From Abyssibacter sp036156195 (GTDB lineage Bacteria > Pseudomonadota > Gammaproteobacteria > Nevskiales > OUC007), in assembly GCA_036156195.1 (NCBI GenBank), contig JAYZUZ010000012.1, positions 310,001-374,000 of the forward strand: DNA of 64,000 nucleotides, written 5' to 3'. Positions 18,747 to 26,725 of this stretch are shown piece after piece. The notes beneath the pieces are model-generated. The model was not told the DNA's origin, made no database searches, and worked only from the letters and a program-made list of their open reading frames with translations. Both the position numbers and the translations under genes were made by a program. Within the stretch, counting starts at the first letter, position 1; each line of letters starts with the position of its first letter.

Positions 18747-20105
18747 ATGGACTTTGCAAATACGGCACCCAATGTCCTGAGCATTGTTTCGGTTGGCATG
18801 GCGCTGGCGTTTGTGCTGTCGGATCGGCGCTCGATGAGCAGCCGCATGCTGGCTGCGGCCCTGGTTAGCATCGGCGTATCCATCTTCGCCAACACGAACT
18901 GGGTCGAGCCCGTGGATCCGGCCGATCTGCCGCCCTGGTCCGGGCTATGCGCCCTGGCCGATGCACTGGCGCTCATATTCAGCGCGCAGTGGCTGCTGTA
19001 CATCCGCCGAACCATTCCTGCGGGCAATCTCGACACCCGCGCCGGCGACTGGCTGGTTCGCTGGGCCCAGGGATTTGCACTGCTGTATCTGTTGGCGTCC
19101 TTGGCGGCCCCCGAGCTCAGGGCCACGGCATTCCTGACCTCGCTGGACCGCTGGCCGCCGGCATTTCCGCCCGGTTTCTGGCTGTTCGCCATCCCGGTCA
19201 TGCTCTCCATGTTCTCAATGGCATTGGTCATCCGGCTGATCATGTTCCGGCGCCCGGAGCCGTCCGAAGCGATACGGCTGCTGGGCTTTTTTGTCGGATC
19301 CCCATTGATTGCGCTCGGCTTGATCTTACCGCCTGAACTGGCTGCATATACGACTTCAACCGGCTTGATGAGCCTGCTGGTCGGCGCGGTGCAATATCAC
19401 GTGCTGGAGGGCCAAAAAGGTGGGTTCATGAAGCGCTTCATGGCCCCGCAGGTTGCCGATCTCGTACGGCGCAAGGGACTGCAGCACACCATGGCGAGCG
19501 ATACGCTCGACATTTCCGTGGTGGCCTGCGACGTGCGCGGCTTTACCCGGTTCGCCGAAGCCAAGCCGTCCCGCCAGGTTATCCAGGGCCTGCGCAGCTA
19601 TTACGATCGCATTGGCACCATTGCCGCCCGGCACGGCGCCACGATCAAGGACTATGCCGGTGATGGGGTCCTGATGCTGCTGGGTGCACCCGTGCCGAGC
19701 GACAACCACGCGCAGGCCGCCGTCGCCCTGGCCTATGATCTCCAGCAGGAAGTCGCACCCCTGTTGGCATCCTGGTCGCTTCCCGAACTGCCCTTGGGCA
19801 TGGGGGTCGGCGTGGCAACCGGAGAGGCGACGGTGGGTATCGTCGGCAGTGCCTCCCGTCTGGAGTACGCCGCAGTCGGCTCCGTGGTGAATCGCGCGGC
19901 TCGCCTCTGTGATGCAGCAGAGCCGGGACAAGTGCTTCTCGATGCCGGAACACAGGCTGCAACAGCGTCGCTGACACCACACCCGGAGTACCGGGTCCTG
20001 CCCGAAAAACCCATGACGCTGAAAGGCTTTGACGGCGCAGTGACCGCCTATTCGCTGGCCCCTGCGCACCCGACGGGGCTGGCCACAAAGTCCTTGGCCA
20101 GCTGA
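18747..20105 (+). CDS. Membrane-bound class III adenylate/guanylate cyclase
   Basis: The 452-residue protein has an N-terminal region of about six hydrophobic segments (residues 5-215) and then a class III nucleotidyl cyclase domain. The two metal-binding aspartates are D262 (VVACDVRGF) and D306 (DYAGDGVLM), and the transition-state Asn/Arg pair lies in VVNRAARLC, so the catalytic centre looks complete. The product is probably cAMP, although cGMP cannot be excluded from sequence. The membrane half does not match a sensor domain I can name. The ATG has AGGGG seven bases upstream. It follows cbpA by 85 bases on the same strand. Confidence 0.87.
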   Translation: MDFANTAPNVLSIVSVGMALAFVLSDRRSMSSRMLAAALVSIGVSIFANTNWVEPVDPADLPPWSGLCALADALALIFSAQWLLYIRRTIPAGNLDTRAGDWLVRWAQGFALLYLLASLAAPELRATAFLTSLDRWPPAFPPGFWLFAIPVMLSMFSMALVIRLIMFRRPEPSEAIRLLGFFVGSPLIALGLILPPELAAYTTSTGLMSLLVGAVQYHVLEGQKGGFMKRFMAPQVADLVRRKGLQHTMASDTLDISVVACDVRGFTRFAEAKPSRQVIQGLRSYYDRIGTIAARHGATIKDYAGDGVLMLLGAPVPSDNHAQAAVALAYDLQQEVAPLLASWSLPELPLGMGVGVATGEATVGIVGSASRLEYAAVGSVVNRAARLCDAAEPGQVLLDAGTQAATASLTPHPEYRVLPEKPMTLKGFDGAVTAYSLAPAHPTGLATKSLAS

Positions 20106-20311
20106 GAACCGCCTTCGCACCCGGCGATTCACTGTCCCCATCCGTATCCACCCACCGAATGGCTGTGGCCTCTGCGATTCGCAGCAGCTTTGCACGCAAC
20201 AACCACGCGACAACACAGCCCGGCAACCAACCCACCCCCACCCAAAGTCCACTGGTGTTCAGGGCGGTAATCCGTCAGTCTGCGCGACCCGATTCAACGC
20301 GAGACAGTCGC

Positions 20312-21208
20312 ATGAGCAGCTTCGCCCTGCTGCTGGGAGCCCTGGTTCTGGGCTACCTTTTTGCCCGACGAGAGTGGATGCCTGCCCATGCACCCAGCGT
20401 TCTCAACGCCTGGGTGATACGTATTGCGCTGCCAGCGCTGGTCCTCGTACAAATTCCGCGCATCCCGTTCGCGCCGGAACTGGCCTTTGCCGCGTTCGGA
20501 CCCTGGGTGGTGGCCATCGGCGCCTGCCTCGTGATTCCTCTATTGGGTCGCCTGCTGGCCTGGGACCGTTCCCGTACGGGCGCCGTCCTGCTGACCTGCG
20601 GCCTGGGTAACACCGCATTCATGGGACTACCCATGACCCAGGCTTTGTTTGGACCACAGGCAGTCGGCACGGCAGTCATCGCCGATCAACTCGGTTCGTT
20701 CATGGCGCTGTCGACACTGGGCGTCATCGTCGCCGCCGTCTTCAGCGGTCAATCCGTCCGGACGGGCGCCATCGCCCGACGCGTGTTGCTATTCCCCCCC
20801 TTCGGGGCACTGATCATCGCGCTGCTGGTCGCCCTCACACCGGGCTGGCCAAGCTGGCTGGAGACCGTACTCGACCGACTGGCTGAAACCCTCACGCCTG
20901 TCGCGTTGTTCACCGTGGGGTTTCAAATGCGTTTCGGCGATGCTTGGCGGCTGCGGCAACCCATTGCTGCTGGACTGGCCTGGAAACTGCTGCTGGCCCC
21001 ACTGTGCGTGCTCGGTTTCGCGCTGTTATTCGGTATCGACGGCGAGCTACGTGATGTCACCATCACGCAAAGCGCGATGGCTCCGATGATCACAGCCGGC
21101 ATCATGGCGGCCGATGCACGCCTGGAGCCGCCACTGGCCACGGCAATGCTGGCCGTCGGTATCAGCCTGTCCTTGATCAGCGTGCCGGTCTGGTTTCTGT
21201 TGCTCTAG
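20312..21208 (+). CDS. AEC-family permease (auxin efflux carrier/malonate-type transporter)
   Basis: This 298-residue integral membrane protein has about ten hydrophobic helices arranged as two five-helix halves, with the conserved GLGNTAFMGLP motif in the middle of the N-terminal half. AEC transporters move small organic anions such as malonate or malate, or unrelated amphipathic metabolites; the substrate here is unknown. The chosen start (MSSFALLLGALVLG) places the first helix at the N-terminus. A 51-codon upstream extension is non-hydrophobic and lacks a plausible signal. No metabolic partner gene lies next to it. Confidence 0.85.
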   Translation: MSSFALLLGALVLGYLFARREWMPAHAPSVLNAWVIRIALPALVLVQIPRIPFAPELAFAAFGPWVVAIGACLVIPLLGRLLAWDRSRTGAVLLTCGLGNTAFMGLPMTQALFGPQAVGTAVIADQLGSFMALSTLGVIVAAVFSGQSVRTGAIARRVLLFPPFGALIIALLVALTPGWPSWLETVLDRLAETLTPVALFTVGFQMRFGDAWRLRQPIAAGLAWKLLLAPLCVLGFALLFGIDGELRDVTITQSAMAPMITAGIMAADARLEPPLATAMLAVGISLSLISVPVWFLLL

Positions 21209-21257
21209 ACCCACTCGCGGCCCGGTGACTCTGCAGCGCGGGCGCCCGAACCTGCGC

Positions 21258-22430
21258 TTACGCCGCGACTGCCCGGCACGGTCCAGAACGCGTTTCCAGC
21301 CACTGCGCCAAGACCGACCAGACAGCGGCCTGCGCCTTGTTGCCCATGACCACGCCAGCATGCCCACCGGGCGCAATCACGAATTCCTTGTCAGGTGACT
21401 GCACCAGATTGAGGACGGTCTGCGCCGACTGAGGTGTGACGATGGCATCTTCCGCACCGGCAAACACGAGCAGTGAGCATTCGATCCGATCGAACTGCGA
21501 CACGCGTCCCCCGACTTCGATGCGCCCGCGAGACAAATCGTTGTCGACGCCGACTTTCACGATGAAATCCTGAACAATGCCCCCTGGGTAGTCCTCCATG
21601 TTCTCCAGAAAATGCGAGGTCGTGGTGTGGGTGGCCAGAAATTCACGGTCGGCCAACTTGGCGAACAAGTCCCAGTAAGCCGTCAGGCTACCGACGGGGT
21701 TGGTGAGCTTGAACGCCAGTGCATTCACCCACCCCGGCACCTGCAGATAAGCCGGGTCGACGTTGTGCAAGCGGAAGCTCGTGTACTTGCGGATCAGGTA
21801 CGCCGGCACGTCGAGGGCACCGGTGATCCGTGCGGCAATCCCGCCCTGACGGTAGTCAATCGGGCTGGCGATGGTGATGAGATTCTGGATGTCCCGGTCG
21901 TGCGACAGGCCGGCGTAAATGAGCGAGAACAGCCCTCCCATACACCAGCCCAGCAGCGACACAGGACGCGTCTGCGCATGTGCCCGGACACATTTCAGCG
22001 CATGGCCCAACAAATCTTCGGCGTAGTGCTTGATCCCGTAATGGGCGTAACGGCGTTCGGGTGAGCCCCAATCGACCAGGTACACGAGGAAGCCGCTTGC
22101 GCGCAGATAGCGGACCAGACTTCGTTCCGGTAACAGGTCAAATATCAGCGAGGTTGCGGCCAGCGGCGGCACAATCACGATTGGCACCGTCTGCTCCGTG
22201 TGCACCACAGCTTTCTGCGTGCCATCAGACAACGGAATCGTGGCTTCCGTCAGCGGTGGGTAGTAGCGCACGCGCATCGGGCCCGACGCGGCGATCTCCT
22301 CGTATGGCGTCTGATTGGAGCGAATCAGTGCGCCCGGTCGGAACATGCGGTCGAATGCGTTGTTCGCAATCTGCGCCGCGACACGGTTGGCCTGCAAGGC
22401 GCGATCAACCACACGGTGAATTCGTTTCAT
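21258..22430 (-). CDS. Class III PHA synthase-like alpha/beta hydrolase (PhaC family)
   Basis: The 390-residue protein has the PhaC-type lipase box GWCMGG, with cysteine (C163) in place of the usual lipase serine, plus D328 (GAEDAIVTP) and H357 (GGHAGVVMG) completing the triad. The VYLVDWGSPERR segment is also typical of PhaC. Class III synthases polymerise (R)-3-hydroxyacyl-CoA to polyhydroxyalkanoate but need a PhaE partner, and no phaE, phaA, phaB or phasin gene is visible here. It may be a true synthase whose partner is elsewhere, or an acyltransferase/hydrolase relative. Length fits class III (about 355) better than class I (about 590). Confidence 0.78.
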   Translation of the reverse strand: MKRIHRVVDRALQANRVAAQIANNAFDRMFRPGALIRSNQTPYEEIAASGPMRVRYYPPLTEATIPLSDGTQKAVVHTEQTVPIVIVPPLAATSLIFDLLPERSLVRYLRASGFLVYLVDWGSPERRYAHYGIKHYAEDLLGHALKCVRAHAQTRPVSLLGWCMGGLFSLIYAGLSHDRDIQNLITIASPIDYRQGGIAARITGALDVPAYLIRKYTSFRLHNVDPAYLQVPGWVNALAFKLTNPVGSLTAYWDLFAKLADREFLATHTTTSHFLENMEDYPGGIVQDFIVKVGVDNDLSRGRIEVGGRVSQFDRIECSLLVFAGAEDAIVTPQSAQTVLNLVQSPDKEFVIAPGGHAGVVMGNKAQAAVWSVLAQWLETRSGPCRAVAA

Positions 22431-22647
22431 CTGTAAGACGGCACACGCAATGGGCGCGGGATTCTACCCGCTACCGGTTGGGGAAACACGGATCCGAACG
22501 CGCCGCCCAATTGCCACCCGCATCCAGATCAGGCGAGACGCCAGGCGCCAAGCGGGGTCATGCCAACCGAAACGACGAGCACCGCCGCCTGAGCTGGTGG
22601 CAGACGCAACCCAGCGCCTACACGGTGGTGTGTAGCGATGCGTGCCC

Positions 22648-22914
22648 CTAGAGCAGCAGCCAGCCTCCGGCGGTCATCAAGAGCAGCAACATCACGACCG
22701 CGCCCGTCCATGCGGCCGGATGCCGCAGGAGCTGACGGCGCCGGACCTGGGCACGCTCCCGTGCATAGACGCGATCCAGTTGCTCATCGGTCATCACGTC
22801 CAGATCCCAGTGGGTCGTATGCTGCTCCTTGACCTCGTTGCGGTGCACCACCGTCGAGTCTTCCTGCCCGGCCTGTAGCTGCTCAGCCCCATCCCTGCCG
22901 CCAGTCACCGGCAT
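22648..22914 (-). CDS. Small membrane protein, function unknown
   Basis: This 88-residue protein has a long hydrophilic N-terminal part and one C-terminal transmembrane segment (about residues 66-86, rich in Leu and Val, ending TAGGWLLL), so it looks tail-anchored. I do not recognise a family. The ATG at 22912-22914 lies one base after the TGA of the FAD oxidoreductase gene, which suggests translational coupling and is the main support for it being real. An alternative start at the internal MTDEQLDRVYARER would give 48 residues. Confidence 0.6.
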   Translation of the reverse strand: MPVTGGRDGAEQLQAGQEDSTVVHRNEVKEQHTTHWDLDVMTDEQLDRVYARERAQVRRRQLLRHPAAWTGAVVMLLLLMTAGGWLLL

Positions 22915-22915
22915 A

Positions 22916-23875
22916 TCAGGCTGCACCTGCGATCAGCAGACCGACAACCTGGGCAGCAGAGGCCAGCGCCCGGTCCACGCCTCGCTCGGCCGGGCCGGGC
23001 TGAGTCCAGTCTCCGGCAACGAAAAGCCCCGGGGCCCGTTCCATCTCAATCGATTCGCCATGGCCCTCAGGGAGCGCATACCGCCAGCGTTTCGCCTTTA
23101 ATTCTCTGAGATCACTGGCCCCTGCTTGGGTCAACGCTTGCTCAACCACGGCCACAATGTCTGACTCCGACCAGTCCAGGCGCTCGGCCGACCAGATGGC
23201 ACAGCCCTGGAGATGCAGACATTGCCGCCCTTGCGCGGGGACATCCGGACCACGCTCGATACAATCCATAGCAGTCAACAGTTCGCCAATGCGAATGCGT
23301 GCATCACGCGGCACCGACCCTGTGACGACCCAGCGCGGCTGATACCGCAGAACCGCCGCGGGAGGAGCGGCCAATCCGGCACTCGCCAACAAGGCGGCTG
23401 CCTGCGGCCCCGGGCAGGTCAGCACCACGGTCTTCGCCAGGCAATCCGGCGTAGTGGCGTCGCCAACCAAGCGCCAGCGGCCACCTGAAACGGGTTCCAG
23501 TCGTGTCACTTCGTGACGCTGGCGCACGGCGAGTCCATCGGCAAGACCCTCGACAAAGCGGCGTGCAGAGGTCGCAAGCATGGCCTCGCCTCCCTCGTCC
23601 AGATCTCTGACGCGTCGAATGGATTCCGCCGACCACCAACGGTGCGCTCCGGGCAGCTCAAACCGGCGAACGCCGTAGTCCACGAGCGCTGCGCCACCGG
23701 CCATGCGCCGAGACGCGAAACGCCCACCGGCGTGCCAACCCTTGTCCAAGAGACAAACATCGCGGCCACGCGCCACCAACTCTCGCCCGATGGCCATGCC
23801 GCTGATCCCCGCGCCGACAATGACGAGTTCTGCATTCATCTCCGCAGGGAGGCGAGTTTCAGGCTGGCGCGTCAT
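22916..23875 (-). CDS. NAD(P)/FAD-dependent oxidoreductase, renalase/amine-oxidase-like
   Basis: The N-terminus carries the FAD-binding motif VIVGAGISGMAIGREL followed by an acidic residue at the end of the second strand (LLDKG), then a GGRFASRR segment typical of renalase-like flavoproteins. The C-terminal FAD motif is GLFVAGDWTQPGPAERGVDRALASA. The substrate is unknown; relatives oxidise amines, reduced nicotinamide isomers or carotenoid-type lipids. The ATG at 23873-23875 is one base after the stop of the preceding small gene; a second ATG at 23837-23839 would start directly at the FAD motif and is equally possible. Length is 319 (or 307) residues. Confidence 0.83.
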   Translation of the reverse strand: MTRQPETRLPAEMNAELVIVGAGISGMAIGRELVARGRDVCLLDKGWHAGGRFASRRMAGGAALVDYGVRRFELPGAHRWWSAESIRRVRDLDEGGEAMLATSARRFVEGLADGLAVRQRHEVTRLEPVSGGRWRLVGDATTPDCLAKTVVLTCPGPQAAALLASAGLAAPPAAVLRYQPRWVVTGSVPRDARIRIGELLTAMDCIERGPDVPAQGRQCLHLQGCAIWSAERLDWSESDIVAVVEQALTQAGASDLRELKAKRWRYALPEGHGESIEMERAPGLFVAGDWTQPGPAERGVDRALASAAQVVGLLIAGAA

Positions 23876-23876
23876 G

Positions 23877-24122
23877 TCATCGATTCCAGAACCCGATGGC
23901 ACTCATGAGCAGACCCGTGATGCCCACCCGGCAGGCCCACTTGATCGCCGGCGCCGCGTCCACCATCGCCACGGCGTCCAGCAGCACGGCTGCGATCAGT
24001 CCTAGCAAGCAGAGCAGCGCCGGCAATGACAGCGCGACCCCGACAACGCCGATCGCATACATCCAACGCTGCAATCGTCCCGAGGGGTGATCGAGGTCCA
24101 GCCAGACCTGTTCGCGGCGCAT
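23877..24122 (-). CDS. Small inner-membrane protein, function unknown
   Basis: This 81-residue protein has two hydrophobic segments (about 22-48 and 62-78) and an Arg-rich N-terminus. It is the first gene of a tight minus-strand trio with the FAD oxidoreductase and the 88-residue membrane protein, with one-base gaps between genes. The compact spacing suggests it works with the oxidoreductase, perhaps as a membrane partner, but this is inference from position only. Confidence 0.6.
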   Translation of the reverse strand: MRREQVWLDLDHPSGRLQRWMYAIGVVGVALSLPALLCLLGLIAAVLLDAVAMVDAAPAIKWACRVGITGLLMSAIGFWNR

Positions 24123-24337
24123 GAAGACAATCCCTGTTCACGATTTTCCTCTAGGACATCAGGTGTTCATTGTGCGTGCACACTTTGTTCACATTCGGAG
24201 GTTTCGTGATGCCGAACGCATCATGCTCTTTGGGCAATCGCAAATCACATTGGTTCGGTGGGCCTCGGCCCTCGCCAAAGTCAGCGGAAATTCTCGCTGG
24301 GGGCTTGCAGCGGCAACGCTGTTTTTAGGAGGTCACC
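24123..24337. other. Divergent intergenic region with a weak small reading frame
   Basis: The region separates the minus-strand trio from two plus-strand tiny genes and must hold promoters for both. A 39-codon plus-strand frame (24209-24328) has GGAGG before GTG-ATG and stops just before the next ribosome binding site, but its composition is not protein-like, so it is not called as a gene. Confidence 0.4.
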
Positions 24338-24520
24338 GTGCTTCGATTATCCGACGTATTCATTCTTCTCGCAGTCGCTGCCTCGTTTCTTGTTTCCGGC
24401 TTTCTCTGGTTCAACGGCTACCGCGAAGAAGGTTTGTTCACTGCTATATGGGTGCCGTCGATCCTCTGCTTCGGCATTTACTTCAAGGTCAGCAGCATGA
24501 TGGGGCGACGCGATGAGTGA
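24338..24520 (+). CDS. Tiny membrane protein, function unknown
   Basis: The 60-residue protein has two hydrophobic stretches (about 6-24 and 35-50) and a charged C-terminus. It starts with GTG preceded by a near-perfect Shine-Dalgarno AGGAGGT with five bases spacing, which is strong evidence for translation. I know no family for it. Its stop overlaps the start of the next 43-residue membrane protein by 8 bases, so the pair is probably translated together. Confidence 0.65.
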   Translation: MLRLSDVFILLAVAASFLVSGFLWFNGYREEGLFTAIWVPSILCFGIYFKVSSMMGRRDE

Positions 24521-24644
24521 CGAAATACTCTTGGCCGTGGGTGCCGGCGCCTTCGCCATGACGCTGGTCGGGATCGTACTAACCGCAGTCGAATTCAAGC
24601 AGATGGAAGCGCGTAAGCGACGACGCGGCACACTCGAGAACTAG
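24513..24644 (+). CDS. Tiny single-span membrane protein, function unknown
   Basis: The frame from ATG 24513 to TAG 24644 encodes 43 residues: a short acidic start, one transmembrane segment (about 5-27) and a basic tail ending in EARKRRRGTLEN. This is the topology of many small inner-membrane regulators and respiratory-complex accessory subunits. It overlaps the upstream 60-residue gene by 8 bases. No homologue is recognised, and the call rests on overlap, topology and coding composition. Confidence 0.55.
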   Translation: MSDEILLAVGAGAFAMTLVGIVLTAVEFKQMEARKRRRGTLEN

Positions 24645-24656
24645 CATCCGTGAGGA

Positions 24657-24722
24657 ACGCCCCGGACGGCCTACCCGCCCGGGGCGTGAAGCAACCCGCT
24701 GACACCATCGGGTTGTTACAGA
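24657..24722. other. Two hairpins between convergent genes
   Basis: An ACGCCCCGG/CCGGGGCGT stem and, further right, a CAACCCG/CGGGTTG stem around a 10-base loop lie between the plus-strand tiny genes and the minus-strand gene at 24742. Neither has a strong T run, so they are only weak terminator candidates. Confidence 0.4.
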
Positions 24723-24741
24723 GAGTCGCTGCGCTCGTCAG

Positions 24742-25974
24742 CTACCCGGAGACCACCTCAAATGTCAGGCCGGCGTGTTCACGCAGGCGCTCAGTAAAGG
24801 CATCACCCAGCAAGGTTGCGGGCGTCCAAAAACCGCCCGCTGCATTCTCCGGGATATCCACCGCAAGACAGGCGCCTGCCTCACCGAGCATCTTGCCCGT
24901 AGATCCGTAGCCGGGGTCCCGGTCACCCGTTACCTTGGTGATCAGTAACTCGCCATCCGGGCTCTGCCCGAAGAAGCGGATATCGAAAAACCCCTGCTCC
25001 TGCTCTTTCGGCGTGGGGCCTTCACCGGGCTTGGGAACCACAAACCGCTCCAGAACCCACCGCGACGGCGGCAGTACGGATGCGGCCATGAATCCTGCCA
25101 GCCCCAACGACACGGACATCGCCATGACGCGCCCCTTGGAGCTGATGCCGGTCATCATCGCCTCGTCATAGGTGAATTCGCGGCCATAAGGGAAACCGGC
25201 GATTGCGTTGGAACGGTGCACCACACGTGTGTTGATGGCAGCCATCACGAATGGAGCCACCCAGCTACGCGCATCCTCGTCGTACTCCGCAAACGTCACA
25301 TTCGGTTGCCGCGCTCCGCGCTGCGCGTCAGGCGGGCACAGCAGGTGCGGGTTGGCCAGTTGTTTGCGTAGAGCCGGGTCCTGCTTGGCCTCCTTCACCA
25401 CGTTCATCAGGCTGGCGACTGTGCCGCCCGAGAATCCGCCGCGCGCGGCTTTGACCCGCATTTTGACGCGCTCTAGAGGCGCACCAAATCGATTCTGAGC
25501 CTCTTGCTGGAAGAACCGCAACCCCAGGTCTGAAGGGACCGAGTCGAACCCGCAACAATGGACGATGCGCGCCCCGCTGCGTTTGGCAGCCGCTTCATTG
25601 GCATCAATCATTCGGCGAATCCACTGGACCTCGCCGGTCAGATCACAATAGTCCGTCCCAGTCTCGGCGCAGATCCGCACGAGCTCCGACCCGTACAAGG
25701 CGTAAGGCCCCACCGTCGAAATCACCACCCGCGTCTGCTGGCACATCGTCGTCAATGCGGTCTCGTCGTCCGCGTTTGCAAGCAATAAGGGGATGTCGCC
25801 GGCGCCAGCACCCAGTGCCTGACGCACACGCTCCAGCTTTCCCCGGGAGCGCCCGGCCATTGCCCATCGGACCTCGCCCCCTGAGGCGCCATGCCGCTGA
25901 AACAGATGGCGACAAAGTATTTGCCCAACAAAGCTGGTGGCACCGAAAACGACAATATCGAAAGACTGGCTCAT
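24742..25974 (-). CDS. Saccharopine dehydrogenase-family protein (trans-acting enoyl reductase-like)
   Basis: The 410-residue protein begins with a Rossmann motif VVFGATSFVGQILCRHL (about residues 8-24) and has the segments VVISTVGPYALYG and TDYCDLTGEVQWIRRMID, typical of the saccharopine dehydrogenase/trans-acting enoyl reductase group found in bacteria and mycobacteria. Members are NAD(P)-dependent reductases, in several cases acting on lipid intermediates; the lysine-pathway role is not implied. A hydrophobic patch near residues 285-300 may contact membrane. The start MSQSFDIV places the nucleotide-binding motif at the N-terminus; a longer frame upstream lacks coding character. Confidence 0.83.
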   Translation of the reverse strand: MSQSFDIVVFGATSFVGQILCRHLFQRHGASGGEVRWAMAGRSRGKLERVRQALGAGAGDIPLLLANADDETALTTMCQQTRVVISTVGPYALYGSELVRICAETGTDYCDLTGEVQWIRRMIDANEAAAKRSGARIVHCCGFDSVPSDLGLRFFQQEAQNRFGAPLERVKMRVKAARGGFSGGTVASLMNVVKEAKQDPALRKQLANPHLLCPPDAQRGARQPNVTFAEYDEDARSWVAPFVMAAINTRVVHRSNAIAGFPYGREFTYDEAMMTGISSKGRVMAMSVSLGLAGFMAASVLPPSRWVLERFVVPKPGEGPTPKEQEQGFFDIRFFGQSPDGELLITKVTGDRDPGYGSTGKMLGEAGACLAVDIPENAAGGFWTPATLLGDAFTERLREHAGLTFEVVSG

Positions 25975-26257
25975 GCAAACAGCCCGAAGAAATGGGCGGG
26001 CAGTATCGCGCACCGACGGCGAGGACGCACACCGATGATCAGCGCTCCCCCCGACTGGGTGTCGTGGGAAGGAGACAGCCACTAAGCCCCTGACAGCAAT
26101 GGAATTTTCATCGCAACGCCCGACTTGATGGATACAGGCATGTGTCCACCTAGAGACAGTAACAAGCATCTAACTCATTGTTTTTCCGTGCATTTTTCCT
26201 GGCACACACCATGCAACATGAAAGGCAGACACGGATTCGAGCCATGGAGATTCAAGG

Positions 26258-26674
26258 ATGAAAGCTCAAGTGACATTGCTCTTAGGTGCATTGCTGACCA
26301 GTGCCTCGGGCCTCGCGGCCTCCGGATCTGCAGACGCAGAGGTTCAGACAGACCGAGACCAGACCAGCGGCGCCGGCGGTCTCGAGACCAGCCCATCCCA
26401 GGCTCAGTTCAGATTTGACGGCGGCAAACAGGCCGCGCATGCACGCATCAGCGGGCGTATGTCACTGCACATGGACGAGCTCGTCGACGCTCCACGCGAA
26501 TCCTTCGCAAAACTCGACCGCGATGGCGATGGGATGATCTCCGCCGGGGAATCGACCTCCAGCCGCCCTGTTCTCACTCAGTTTGACCGCGCTGACGACA
26601 ACGGAGACCGCATGCTGTCGGCCAACGAGTTTGACGCGCTGGTGGCCTCCTTCGAAGAGGAAATGGCGGAGTAG
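26258..26674 (+). CDS. Exported EF-hand calcium-binding protein
   Basis: This 138-residue protein starts with a Sec-type signal peptide (hydrophobic residues 5-20, cleavage likely after LAASG or nearby). Its C-terminal half carries two EF-hand loops, DRDGDGMISAGE and DRADDNGDRMLSANEF, the second with an irregular start. It is expected in the periplasm or outside the cell, binding calcium. GGAG lies eight bases before the ATG. It is the first gene of a four-gene plus-strand unit ending at the terminator near 28868. Its function is unknown beyond calcium binding. Confidence 0.75.
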   Translation: MKAQVTLLLGALLTSASGLAASGSADAEVQTDRDQTSGAGGLETSPSQAQFRFDGGKQAAHARISGRMSLHMDELVDAPRESFAKLDRDGDGMISAGESTSSRPVLTQFDRADDNGDRMLSANEFDALVASFEEEMAE

Positions 26675-26725
26675 GACCTCCGCAGCGCCCCACGCCCACT
26701 CGCTCGAACGACAAGGACAGTTTCA

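Noticed and set aside
24209..24328. 39-codon frame with a good GGAGG
   Set aside because: Composition is not protein-like and another frame looks as coding-like, so it was only mentioned in the intergenic entry.
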